From an uncultured Collinsella sp. (lineage in GTDB: Bacteria > Actinomycetota > Coriobacteriia > Coriobacteriales > Coriobacteriaceae): DNA of 64,000 nt. Each line of letters starts with the position of its first letter. Positions within the stretch are counted from its first letter, which is position 1. The stretch is taken from NCBI GenBank assembly GCA_902495355.1, contig CABUWV010000007.1, forward strand, positions 68,003 through 132,002, in the 5' to 3' direction. The notes beneath the pieces are model-generated. The model was not told where the DNA came from. It searched no databases and saw only the letters and a program-made list of their open reading frames with translations. Made by a program: the position numbers and the translations under genes. Positions 33,992-42,155 of the stretch are shown here, piece by piece.

Positions 33992-34600
33992 ATGTTCTGT
34001 CCCACTTGTGGTTCTCCCATTTCGGATGATGCCAAATTCTGCCCTGTTTGCGGATCCGCCGTTGGTGCCGCTTCTGCCGCTGCGGCCCCGCAGCCCCAGC
34101 CCGCTCCGGCCCAGGCTATTCAGCCCGCGCCCCAGCCTCAGCAGCAGTACACCGGTCAATACGCCCAACAGTCCGCATCCGCTCCGATGGGCTATGACCC
34201 CATTAAGGCTGACCGCAGCCTGATCGGCTGGCTGCTGCTCTCTCTTGTGACCTGCGGTATCTATTCGTTCTACTTCCTGTATTGCTTGGCACGCGACGTC
34301 AACACGTTGTGTCAGGATGACGGCGATTACACGCCGGGTCTGGCGGAATTCATCCTTCTATCGTTTGTGACCTGCGGCTTCTACGCGTACTACTGGTATT
34401 ACAAGATTGGCAACCGCCTGCAGACCAACGCTCCTCGCTACGGCCTGGTGTTCCAGGAAAACGGCACCACCGTTCTTCTGTGGCAGATCTTCGGCGCGCT
34501 CCTGTGCGGCCTTGGTCCCATCTTCGCTATGAACATCGTCATCAATAATACCAATGCCATGGCAACGGCTTACAACACTCGCCTTGGCGCTCGTGCCTAA
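33992..34600 (+). CDS. Zinc-ribbon DUF4234-type membrane protein
   Basis: A 202-residue protein. MFCPTCGSPISDDAKFCPVCGSAV is a zinc ribbon, followed by a Pro/Gln/Ala-rich linker to about residue 68. DUF4234 follows: SLIGWLLLSLVTCGIYSFYFLYCLARDVNTLC near 71-102, a second copy-like segment FILLSFVTCGFYAYYWYYKIGNRL near 112, and a last hydrophobic helix near 165. AAAGGAGAG precedes the ATG at 33992. The palindrome at 33905 may control it. It is followed after 13 bases by the DUF2752 gene. Confidence 0.8.
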   Translation: MFCPTCGSPISDDAKFCPVCGSAVGAASAAAAPQPQPAPAQAIQPAPQPQQQYTGQYAQQSASAPMGYDPIKADRSLIGWLLLSLVTCGIYSFYFLYCLARDVNTLCQDDGDYTPGLAEFILLSFVTCGFYAYYWYYKIGNRLQTNAPRYGLVFQENGTTVLLWQIFGALLCGLGPIFAMNIVINNTNAMATAYNTRLGARA

Positions 34601-34613
34601 CAATAAGGGCGGC

Positions 34614-35090
34614 GTGAACAGCTTCCAGGGACATAGGGGCACGGCAGAGCTCCTTCGCCGCGCCCTTTTTTGCACCGGCGCGCTCTTTGTCGCCTGGCTC
34701 GCGCTCTACCTGCTCGACATTGGCTGCATTTTTCGATTGATGACGGGCATTCCTTGTCCGGGATGCGGCATGACGAGGGCGTGGCTGGCGGCGCTGCGCC
34801 TCGATTATGCGGCTGCCTTTGCCTACCATCCGCTGTTTTGGGTGGTGCCGATTGCGTTTGTGCTCGCGTTCGTGCGCGAGGAGGTGGCATCGAGCAAGCT
34901 AAAGCGTGGTATCGACATTGCGGTCACCGTGTTGTGCGTGCTGGTCGTCGTCGTATGGATCGTGCGCCTCGTCAATCCGGCAGATGCCGGTCTGCTCTTT
35001 GGCGGCTATGCGCCCGCCGGAGTTCCCGACGATATCATCCACCTCGAACCCCCACGCTGGCTCACCATCCTTCGCTCTTACCTGGCGTGA
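34614..35090 (+). CDS. DUF2752 membrane protein
   Basis: The 158-residue product starts with GTG at 34614, preceded by AAGGGCGG. The family motif TGIPCPGCGMTRAWLAALRLDYAAAFAYHPLF lies near residues 43-74 between membrane helices, with two Cys and an Arg conserved. Three to four helices are visible. It lies 13 bases after the DUF4234 gene, so the two are cotranscribed; DUF2752 and DUF4234/zinc-ribbon proteins often neighbour each other. Function is unknown. Confidence 0.82.
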   Translation: MNSFQGHRGTAELLRRALFCTGALFVAWLALYLLDIGCIFRLMTGIPCPGCGMTRAWLAALRLDYAAAFAYHPLFWVVPIAFVLAFVREEVASSKLKRGIDIAVTVLCVLVVVVWIVRLVNPADAGLLFGGYAPAGVPDDIIHLEPPRWLTILRSYLA

Positions 35091-35122
35091 CGGAGGACGC
35101 GCTAGAAAAACGGTCGACACAT

Positions 35123-35161
35123 AAGCGGGGGCGGACGTTTCGACACATCCGCCCCCGCTTT
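35123..35161. terminator. Bidirectional terminator between DUF2752 and the M20 gene
   Basis: AAGCGGGGGCGGA and TCCGCCCCCGCTT form a perfect 13-bp stem between the convergent genes. It ends in TTTGCTCC on the plus strand. Confidence 0.8.
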
Positions 35162-35195
35162 GCTCCAGCCAGGCTGTTATGAATGGGTGTGACGA

Positions 35196-36659
35196 CTACT
35201 CGTCGTGCTTCTCCTCGCGGCGAGCGGCGGCGCGGGCTTCGTGGATGCCCTTGATTGCGGCATGGCGAGCCGTGCGGGCGTCGTGGATGGCGTCACGAGC
35301 CTCGGCGGTCGTCGCCTTGGCAGAGCGCAACTTGGCGGCCAGATCGGGGTTGGTTTCGGCGACCGCGGTGATCGCGGGGCCGTCGAGCTCCTCTTGCGTG
35401 GGCTCGGACAAAAAGTCGATAGCATACTGGGCGGCCACCATGGAGCCCTTTGCCAGCACGGTCTCGTCGATCTTGTAGAAGCAGGAATGTTGGGCGTACG
35501 TGGCGCCAATTTTGGGGTTACGCGTACCTACAAAGGCGAGCACGCCCGGCACACGGCGCAGGTACTCCGAAAAATCCTCGCCCGAAAGTGTGCCGCGATA
35601 ATGGCCTTGGCCGGCGGGACCCAGACACTTAATTACGGCCTGACGGCAGCGCTCGCTCGAGGCCGCGTCGTTTTCGACCTTGTAGTTGGCGATGGTGTAG
35701 TCGGTGAGCTCTGCCTCGGCGCCCAAGGCCGCCGCGGTATGCTCCACGATGCGGCGCATAAGCTCCGGCATTTCCTCGTGGGTTGAATCGCCGTAGGTGC
35801 GTACTGTGCCCGCGAGGTAGGCCGTGCCGGCGATAACGTTGCGCGCGGTGCCGCCGTGCAGCTCGCCGACGGTGATGACGGCCGGCTCGTAGGGGCTGAT
35901 CTCGCGCGAGACGATGGTCTGCAGGGCGTTGACAATCTCGGCGGCAACCATAACGGCGTCGTGGCCGCGCTGGGGCATGGCGCCGTGGCACGAGGTACCG
36001 CGGACATCGATGCGGAACCAGTCGGTATTGGCCATGCGCGGGCCGGGCTCGCAGCTTACGGTGCCGGCGTCGACCTCGCTCCAGATGTGCGCGGCGTATG
36101 CGCCATCGACGCCGTCGAGCACGCCCGTGCCGATCATGAGTTTCGCGCCCTGGCCGTTTTCCTCACTGGGCTGGAAGACGATGCGGACCTCGCCGTGGAT
36201 GTCGTCGGTCATATGGCGCAGGATCTGCAGCGTGCCGAGCATCATGGCGATATGGCAGTCGTGGCCGCAGGCGTGCATGCAGCCCTCGTTGACGCTGGCG
36301 AACTCCTCGCCGGTCTGCTCGGTGACGGGCAGGGCGTCGATATCCGCGCGCAGCAGGATGCGGCGCCGCGGCGTGCCGTCCTCGCGATAGGCGTCGGGCG
36401 CGGTGCCGCGAAGGGTCGCCACCAGGCCCGTCTTAAGGGGGCGCTCGTAGGGGATATTCATGGCGTCGAGCTGGTTGGCGATGTCAGAAGTCGTGCGCTC
36501 TTCGACGAGGCTCAGCTCCGGGTGCTTATGGAAGTGCCGACGCTGCTTGATGATGTAGGGCTCAAACTCGGCGGCGATATCTCGGATGGCTGCGGTGACG
36601 TCGTCAGCCGCGCGAACCTCGGTCGCCGCCATAATCTGCTGTGCCTTGGTCTTCGTCAT
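35196..36659 (-). CDS. M20-family amidohydrolase (peptidase M20D type)
   Basis: A 487-residue metal-dependent amidohydrolase. RRHFHKHPELSLVEERTTSDIA near residue 40 and CMHACGHDCHIAMMLG near residue 125 are the M20D signatures with metal-binding Cys/His, and the dimerisation domain holds RGTSCHGAMPQRGHDAV near 235. Relatives cleave N-acyl amino acids, indole-acetyl or hippurate-type conjugates. The C-terminal 45 residues form a charged helix rich in Ala, Arg and Glu absent from typical members. GGAG lies 11 bases before the ATG at 36659; upstream in-frame ATGs lack sites. It diverges from another amidohydrolase gene. Confidence 0.85.
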   Translation of the reverse strand: MTKTKAQQIMAATEVRAADDVTAAIRDIAAEFEPYIIKQRRHFHKHPELSLVEERTTSDIANQLDAMNIPYERPLKTGLVATLRGTAPDAYREDGTPRRRILLRADIDALPVTEQTGEEFASVNEGCMHACGHDCHIAMMLGTLQILRHMTDDIHGEVRIVFQPSEENGQGAKLMIGTGVLDGVDGAYAAHIWSEVDAGTVSCEPGPRMANTDWFRIDVRGTSCHGAMPQRGHDAVMVAAEIVNALQTIVSREISPYEPAVITVGELHGGTARNVIAGTAYLAGTVRTYGDSTHEEMPELMRRIVEHTAAALGAEAELTDYTIANYKVENDAASSERCRQAVIKCLGPAGQGHYRGTLSGEDFSEYLRRVPGVLAFVGTRNPKIGATYAQHSCFYKIDETVLAKGSMVAAQYAIDFLSEPTQEELDGPAITAVAETNPDLAAKLRSAKATTAEARDAIHDARTARHAAIKGIHEARAAARREEKHDE

Positions 36660-36826
36660 GGTCGATTTGCTCCTTACTGGTTTATCGCAAAATCGTACAA
36701 GCTCTTTCCAGTATGCCACCTGCCACTTGGCCTGGCAAAGCTGCCGTTTGCCGCTTGCGGTTTTGTTGCAAGGGCGGGGGAGTACACTCGGGGGTGTTGA
36801 ATTTCCTGCCAGAAATGGGGATGCCC

Positions 36827-38464
36827 ATGCAACATATCGATCGGATTATCCGTTCCAAGAACGTCTTTACCGCGCAAGACGGCATCGATACCGCCCGCGA
36901 GCTGGCGATTGCCATCGCAGGCGACCGTATCGTCGCAGTCGGCAAGCCCGATGACGTAATCGCCGCCGCTACCGCCGCCACGTCGGTTATCGACTACGGC
37001 GAGCAGTTTGTCTGCCCCGGTTTCCATGACGCTCATCTGCATTTCTTCCATACCTCGGTCGGATCCTCGCCGTACATGCTCATGGACATGGGCACGTCCG
37101 AGGCGGCGCTGGTGCAACACGCGCTCGAGTTTTCCCAGGACCTGCCCGACGACGCTTGGGTTGTGACGCAGGGCTGGCGCGACTACCGTTGGGACCCGCC
37201 CGAGCATCCTAGCAAGGCGTCGCTCGATGCGGCATTCCCCGATCGTCCCTGCGTTATGTACTCGGGCGACGGCCACACGCTGTGGCTCAACAGCTGTGCA
37301 CTCGAGGCGCTCGGCGTCACGCGCGACAGCGAGCCGCCAGCGGGCGGTAGCTACGACAAGGACGCAAACGGCGAGCTCACGGGCATTGCTCACGAAGCGG
37401 CTGCCATGCAGCTGTTGCCGCGCTGCCTTGAGTGGCTGGGCGAAGATCGCACCGCAAGCGCTTACGCCGATCAAATGAGGCGCATGGCCGAGCAGGGCAT
37501 CACCTCGATCTGCGACATGTCGCTCATGCCCATGCCGGGATGCGACTTTATCCGCGACGATGTCTATGACAAATTGCAGACGGCCGGCAAGCTGGGCATT
37601 CGTGCCCATCTGTTCCCCACGCTGCTGGATGACCAGTCGCGTCTAGAAGGGCTCCAGGTACGTTACGCGAACAACGCGCTGCTTTCGGCGCCGGGTTTTA
37701 AGCAGTTCTTCGACGGCGTGTCGAGCGAACACACGGCATATCTCACCGAGCCCTATACCAATCCGCGCTTCCCGGGCGACCAGGGCCGTCTGACGGTCCC
37801 GGCTGAGCGCATGCGCAAATTGGTTCTGGCGGCCGCGGAGCGTGGTCACACCGTGCGCATCCACGTCATCGGTGACGGTGCGATTCATGCCGCGCTGGAT
37901 ATCTTCGAGGAGGCCGCCGACCTGTACGGGCTGCCCCAGCACGGCCATAACACGCTCGAGCATCTGGAGAACCTCCTGCCCGAGGACATCGATCGCTTGC
38001 GCAAGCTCAACGTGGTTGCCTCGAGCCAGCCCTGCCACATTACGCTCGACCCGGGTGGTCCGGAGCGCGATCTGGGCCTGGAGCGCAGCCGCATCATGTG
38101 GCCGTTCGCAACCTATAAGCAGCGCGGCATTCGCCAAGCCTTCGGTACCGACAGCCCTATCACGCCCGTTACCAGCATGAACGTGCTCTACACGGCTATT
38201 ACGCGCCAGGACCCCAAAAGCCACTGGCCCGAGGGCGGCTGGTTGCCGAGCGAGCGCATCGATGCGGCAACAGCCCTGCGCAACTACACCCTGGGCAGCG
38301 CCTATGCAGCGGGCGACGAGCAAAACCTCGGCAGCTTGGAGCCCGGCAAGTACGCCGACCTGGTAGTCCTGGACCAAAACCCGCTTACCATTGACCCCCA
38401 AGAGCTCCAGGCCACCAAAGTCCAAGCCACCTACCTGGCAGGCAACTTGATTTACGAGCGCTAG
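36827..38464 (+). CDS. Amidohydrolase family protein (YtcJ-like)
   Basis: A 545-residue member of the amidohydrolase 3 branch. The metal-binding HDAHLHFFHT lies near residue 67, further histidines occur in TVRIHVIGDGAIHAALD near 341, and FGTDSPITPV near 440 supplies the catalytic aspartate. LGSLEPGKYADLVVLDQNPL near the C-terminus is typical. Such enzymes hydrolyse exocyclic amide or related bonds; substrate unknown. Three in-frame ATGs (36815, 36821, 36827) cluster here; 36827 has GGGG about six bases upstream. It diverges from the M20 gene. Confidence 0.85.
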   Translation: MQHIDRIIRSKNVFTAQDGIDTARELAIAIAGDRIVAVGKPDDVIAAATAATSVIDYGEQFVCPGFHDAHLHFFHTSVGSSPYMLMDMGTSEAALVQHALEFSQDLPDDAWVVTQGWRDYRWDPPEHPSKASLDAAFPDRPCVMYSGDGHTLWLNSCALEALGVTRDSEPPAGGSYDKDANGELTGIAHEAAAMQLLPRCLEWLGEDRTASAYADQMRRMAEQGITSICDMSLMPMPGCDFIRDDVYDKLQTAGKLGIRAHLFPTLLDDQSRLEGLQVRYANNALLSAPGFKQFFDGVSSEHTAYLTEPYTNPRFPGDQGRLTVPAERMRKLVLAAAERGHTVRIHVIGDGAIHAALDIFEEAADLYGLPQHGHNTLEHLENLLPEDIDRLRKLNVVASSQPCHITLDPGGPERDLGLERSRIMWPFATYKQRGIRQAFGTDSPITPVTSMNVLYTAITRQDPKSHWPEGGWLPSERIDAATALRNYTLGSAYAAGDEQNLGSLEPGKYADLVVLDQNPLTIDPQELQATKVQATYLAGNLIYER

Positions 38465-38482
38465 CCCCGCATCCCACCCCTC

Positions 38483-38549
38483 AGTTGCGGTGAAATAGTC
38501 CCTAAAATCGGCCTTCAAGCCCAAAAACAGGAACTATTCCACCGCAACT
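38483..38549. repeat. Inverted repeat with AGTTGCGGTGAAATAGT arms
   Basis: Arms 38483-38501 and 38531-38549 match at about 17 of 19 positions around a 29-base loop. It lies about 20 bases after the amidohydrolase stop and has no T-run, so it is a weak terminator candidate or a palindromic repeat. Confidence 0.6.
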
Positions 38550-38621
38550 TAAAAGAGCGCGTCCCAACAACGTGCCCCTATCTTGTGCATCCCATCCGCA
38601 TCGCCATTTTGCTGCACTGAC

Positions 38622-38832
38622 TTTTCTGAATGCCGGGCCCGAATTAGTTAACCTGGCTCCCGTGTGGCTCCGGAGGGGCGGGGCATAAGGTTTATCGCGA
38701 GTTCCGCACGAGCCGAAGGCCACTTAATGTGGCCTTCGTGCGAGCAGGACTGCCCGAGCAGGAAACCTTATGCCCCGCCCCTCCGGAGCCACACGGGAGC
38801 CACTGCTAAGTTATCCCCCGGCATTCAGAAAA
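38622..38832. repeat. 211-bp nested inverted repeat
   Basis: The outermost arms TTTTCTGAATGCCGGG (38622-38637) and CCCGGCATTCAGAAAA (38817-38832) are perfect. After a diverged stretch, about 38 bp (38656-38693) is again perfectly complementary to 38763-38800. An inner hairpin (38705-38742) contains GAAGGCCAC and GTGGCCTTC. It could form a very long RNA stem or a DNA cruciform. No coding frame is supported. Confidence 0.8.
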
Positions 38833-38968
38833 TCTAAGTGCCAAAAAATAAGATTTTTTGACTCCGTGTTGTATAACCCGCCATTCGTGGGTACCATTCA
38901 ACGCGTACGCAAACAAAAGGGTTAATTCGCGTGGTATAACCGCGCGGCCCAAAAAGGAGGAGACAAGC

Positions 38969-39262
38969 ATGTCGTCTTTGAAGCCGCTTGCAGATCGTGT
39001 TCTGGTCAAGCCCGACGAGGCCGAGCAGAAGACCGCTTCTGGTCTGTATATCGCCAGTAACGCTCAGGAGAAGCCGCAGCGTGGCACCATCGTTGCCGTG
39101 GGCGCCGGCAAGGTCAACGACAAGGGTGAGCGCATCCCCATGGACGTCAAGGTTGGCGACGTTGTCATCTACGGTAAGTTCGGTGGCAACGAGGTCAAGG
39201 TCGACGGCGAGAAGTATCTGCTGATGCGCGCCGACGACATCTACGCCGTCGTCGAGGCCTAG
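38969..39262 (+). CDS. groES: Co-chaperonin GroES
   Basis: A 97-residue GroES that caps GroEL during protein folding. It starts MSSLKPLADRVLVKPDEAEQKTASGLYIASNAQEKPQRGTIVAVG, with the mobile loop at about residues 18-33 and the conserved GDVVIYGKFGGNEVKVDGEKYLLMRADDIYAVVE at the end. AAAGGAGGAG precedes the ATG at 38969; the upstream extension in the same frame is spurious. groEL follows after 96 bases. No CIRCE operator is visible upstream. Confidence 0.97.
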   Translation: MSSLKPLADRVLVKPDEAEQKTASGLYIASNAQEKPQRGTIVAVGAGKVNDKGERIPMDVKVGDVVIYGKFGGNEVKVDGEKYLLMRADDIYAVVEA

Positions 39263-39358
39263 TTTCACCAGGCTCTCTGATTCGTCTTTGATCGCGGTCG
39301 TCGCATAGGACTCGGAAGCGGCGACGCGAGTCACATTTCTTTTGGAGGATTACTCACC

Positions 39359-40996
39359 ATGGCAAAGAACATTACGTTCAACACCGATGCCCGCGCTAAG
39401 CTCGCCAAGGGTGTCAACACTCTGGCCGACGCCGTTACCGTCACCATGGGCCCCAAGGGCCGCTATGTCGCTCTGCAGCGCACGTTCGGTGCTCCGACCA
39501 TCACCAACGACGGCGTTTCCGTCGCCAAGGAGATTGAGCTCGAGGACAACATCGAGAACATGGGTGCCCAGCTGGTGAAGGAGGTCGCCACCAAGACCAA
39601 CGACACTGTGGGTGACGGCACCACCACCGCAACCCTGCTCGCTCAGGCCATCGTCAACGATGGTCTGCGTAACGTCGCCGCTGGCGCTAACCCGCTGGCC
39701 ATCCGTCGCGGCATCGACAAGGCCGTCAACGCCGCCGTCGCCGAGATGAAGAAGCAGGCCAAGCCGGTCGAGACCAAGGAGCAGATTGCTTCCGTCGGTA
39801 CCATCTCCGCCGGTGACCCCGAGGTCGGCGAGAAGATCGCCGAGGCCATGGAGGTCGTGGGCAAGGACGGCGTCATTACCGTCGAGGATTCCCAGACGTT
39901 CGATATCACCATCGACACCGTCGAGGGCATGCAGTTCGACAAGGGCTACGTCTCCGCTTACTTCGTCACGGACAACGACCGCATGGAGGCCGTGATGAAG
40001 GATCCGTACATCCTCATCACCGACCAGAAGATTTCCAGCGTCCAGGACATCATGCCTGTTCTCGAGGCTGTCCAGCGCGCCGGCCGTGGCCTGCTCATCA
40101 TCGCTGAGGACATCGACGGCGAGGCCCTGCCCACCCTGGTCCTCAACAAGATCCGTGGCGCTCTCAACGTCTGCGCCGTCAAGGCTCCGGGCTACGGCGA
40201 TCGCCGCAAGCGCATCCTCGAGGACATCGCCGTCCTTACCGGTGGCCAGGCCGCTCTGGACGAGCTGGGCGTGAAGGTCGCTGACATCACCGCCGATATG
40301 CTCGGTACCGCTAAGTCCGTCACCATCTCCAAGGACAACACCGTCGTCGTTGGCGGCGCTGGTTCCAAGGAGGCCATCGACGCCCGCATCGCTCAGATCA
40401 AGGGCGAGATGGAGAACACCACCTCTGACTTCGACCGCGAGAAGCTCCAGGAGCGCCTGGCCAAGCTCTCCGGTGGCGTTGCCGTCATCAAGGTTGGCGC
40501 TGCTACCGAGTCCGAGCTCAAGGAGATCAAGCATCGCGTCGAGGACGCCCTGCAGGCTACCCGCGCTGCTGTCGAGGAGGGCATTGTCGCCGGTGGCGGC
40601 GTCGCCTTCATGGACGCTGCTCCTGCGCTCGACGCTGTCGAGATCGATGACCCCGAGGAGAAGATCGGCGTCGACATCGTCAAGAAGGCTCTGACCGCTC
40701 CGGTCGCTACCATCGCCAAGAACGCTGGCTTTGAGGGCGCTGTCGTGGTCGACAAGGTTGCCGAGCTGCCCGCCGGCCAGGGTCTCAACTCTGCCAACGG
40801 CGAGTGGGGCGACATGATCGAGATGGGCGTCCTCGACCCCGTCAAGGTCAGCCGCGTCACCCTGCAGAACGCTGCTTCTGTCGCCAGCCTGATCCTCATC
40901 ACCGAGGCCACCGTCTCCGATGTGCCCAAGAACACTCAGCTTGAGGACGCTATCGCTGCTGCTACCGCTGGTCAGCAGGGTGGCGGTATGTACTAA
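39359..40996 (+). CDS. groEL: Chaperonin GroEL
   Basis: A 545-residue chaperonin subunit. Family features include NITFNTDARAKLAKGVNTLADAVTVTMGPKGRYVALQR at the start, DGTTTATLLAQAI near residue 87 (ATP site), and EEGIVAGGGVAFMDAAPAL near residue 402. The C-terminus ends QQGGGMY, so the Gly-Met tail is short. TTGGAGGATT precedes the ATG. With groES it forms the standard groESL operon, followed by a long nested inverted repeat rather than a simple terminator. Confidence 0.98.
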   Translation: MAKNITFNTDARAKLAKGVNTLADAVTVTMGPKGRYVALQRTFGAPTITNDGVSVAKEIELEDNIENMGAQLVKEVATKTNDTVGDGTTTATLLAQAIVNDGLRNVAAGANPLAIRRGIDKAVNAAVAEMKKQAKPVETKEQIASVGTISAGDPEVGEKIAEAMEVVGKDGVITVEDSQTFDITIDTVEGMQFDKGYVSAYFVTDNDRMEAVMKDPYILITDQKISSVQDIMPVLEAVQRAGRGLLIIAEDIDGEALPTLVLNKIRGALNVCAVKAPGYGDRRKRILEDIAVLTGGQAALDELGVKVADITADMLGTAKSVTISKDNTVVVGGAGSKEAIDARIAQIKGEMENTTSDFDREKLQERLAKLSGGVAVIKVGAATESELKEIKHRVEDALQATRAAVEEGIVAGGGVAFMDAAPALDAVEIDDPEEKIGVDIVKKALTAPVATIAKNAGFEGAVVVDKVAELPAGQGLNSANGEWGDMIEMGVLDPVKVSRVTLQNAASVASLILITEATVSDVPKNTQLEDAIAAATAGQQGGGMY

Positions 40997-41372
40997 GGCC
41001 GACAAGGTCTAGAACTCCCACCGGGAATCCGGGGGCGTGACGAGGGGTTTCTCTCCGGAACGTCCTCGGACATGCAAAGAGGCTCCGCATCGCGCTTCGC
41101 GCTGCGGAGCCTCTTTGCGTCCTGCGGAATATTCCGGAGAGAAGCCCCGTCACGCCCCCGGATTCCCTGCGTTTACGGCCTTGAGGTCGGCGGGCGGAGA
41201 AGGATGTGGTCGATAGGGATACGTGTCCCCTTCGCTGTTTCGCGCTTTGCGCGAAAGGCGCGTTGCTTTGGGATGGGTGGGGGACGTGGTTGCTTTGGCA
41301 ACTGATCTCCGCCACAAATTACCCTTGGCATACTTGCGCGAGAACCTGCTCGTGCTACACTTGCAATTGCTG
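40997..41372. other. 376-bp gap between groEL and the FMN riboswitch
   Basis: Holds the nested inverted repeat at 41024-41166, then about 200 bp without a supported gene. Within that part, TTTCGCGC/GCGCGAAA forms a small hairpin near 41240. Confidence 0.5.
41024..41166. repeat. 143-bp nested inverted repeat after groEL
   Basis: Outer arms 41024-41060 and 41132-41166 are complementary over about 35 bp with few mismatches. An inner hairpin (41074-41119), with CAAAGAGGCTCCGCA pairing with TGCGGAGCCTCTTTG, is perfect. It matches in architecture, but not in sequence, the element before groES. Confidence 0.8.
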
Positions 41373-41552
41373 TTTCAGGGCGGGGTGGAATTCCCCACTG
41401 GCGGTAAATCGGGCGGTGTCAAAGGGACGCCGTGGCGCAGGCGAGGTGTCTGCGACCGAGCCGATGAGTCCGCGACCCGTGCGTGTGTTGGTTCGCATGC
41501 CGGCTGAACTGGTGAGATCCCAGTACCAACGGTTAGAGTCCGGATGAAAGAG
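41373..41552 (+). promoter_or_regulatory. FMN riboswitch (RFN element)
   Basis: The conserved RFN blocks are present in order: TTCAGGGCGGGGTGGAATTC, CCCACTGGCGGTAAATCGGG, GATGAGTCCGCGACCCG, GGCTGAACTGGTGAGATCCC, AGTACCAACGGTTAGAGTCC and GGATGAAAGAGGCA. It lies just before the riboflavin-transporter gene, whose ribosome-binding site (AGGCAGGTGAT) follows at once, so FMN probably represses the operon by translational or transcriptional control. Confidence 0.93.
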
Positions 41553-41564
41553 GCAGGTGATCTT

Positions 41565-42155
41565 ATGTCTGAACAGTCGCAGCATATCCATTTTGAGAAT
41601 ACGAATAGGTGGAGCACCAAACAGCTCGTTACCATGGCGCTGATGTGTGCCTTGGGCGCCCTGTTTATGTACGTGCAGCTGCCCATCCTTCCTTCGGCGC
41701 CGTTTTTGACGTATGACCCGTCGCTGGTGCCGGCGATGGTGTGCGGTTTTGCGTATGGTCCTGGCGCCGGCACTGCTGTTGCCGCCATGGCGATCGTTAT
41801 CCATGCGCTCACCACGGGTGACTGGGTCGGCGCGCTTATGAACCTGGTTGCCACGCTGGGCTACATTCTGCCCGCGGCTACCGTTTACCAGAAGATGCAC
41901 ACCTATAAGGGTGCCGTGATTGGCCTGGTGCTCGGCGTCATTGCCGCTACGGCGCTGTCTATGGTCGCAAACCTTACCATTGGCGTTTGGTTCTGGTATG
42001 GCTCGGTCGATGCGATCGCCCCGCTCATGATTCCTGCCGTACTGCCGTTCAACCTTATCAAGACCGTGCTTAACTCGGTGTTGACGCTGGCGGTGTATAA
42101 AGCAGTCTCCAACCTCATCACGCCTAAAAAGGACCAGGTCAAAGGCCGCGCATGA
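41565..42155 (+). CDS. ribU: ECF transporter S component, riboflavin-type (RibU)
   Basis: A 196-residue membrane protein with about six helices, the riboflavin-binding S subunit of an energy-coupling factor transporter. WSTKQLVTMALMCALGALFMYVQLPILPSAPFLTYDPSLVPAMVCGFAYGPGAG (about 20-73) is typical of RibU, and the FMN riboswitch directly upstream fixes the ligand. The ATG at 41565 follows AGGCAGGTGAT; an in-frame ATG at 41544 lies within the riboswitch. The next gene overlaps by four bases, and the dedicated ATPase and T subunit follow, so the operon is a self-contained (group I type) ECF system. Confidence 0.9.
   Translation: MSEQSQHIHFENTNRWSTKQLVTMALMCALGALFMYVQLPILPSAPFLTYDPSLVPAMVCGFAYGPGAGTAVAAMAIVIHALTTGDWVGALMNLVATLGYILPAATVYQKMHTYKGAVIGLVLGVIAATALSMVANLTIGVWFWYGSVDAIAPLMIPAVLPFNLIKTVLNSVLTLAVYKAVSNLITPKKDQVKGRA

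Larger units (their letters stand above)
38465..38968. other. 504-bp intergenic region with two inverted-repeat elements, then the groES leader
   Basis: No gene is supported here. It holds an inverted repeat at 38483-38549, a 211-bp nested inverted repeat at 38622-38832, and about 130 bp of AT-richer DNA before groES. That last part has two similar segments, TTGTATAACCCGCC and GTGGTATAACCGCG, and no CIRCE or obvious HAIR element. Confidence 0.6.

Noticed and set aside
39350..41005. A 551-codon frame antisense to groEL
   Set aside because: Same cause as above; the composition is Asp/Gly/Leu/Val-rich repeats with no recognisable domain, and the sense strand is clearly groEL.
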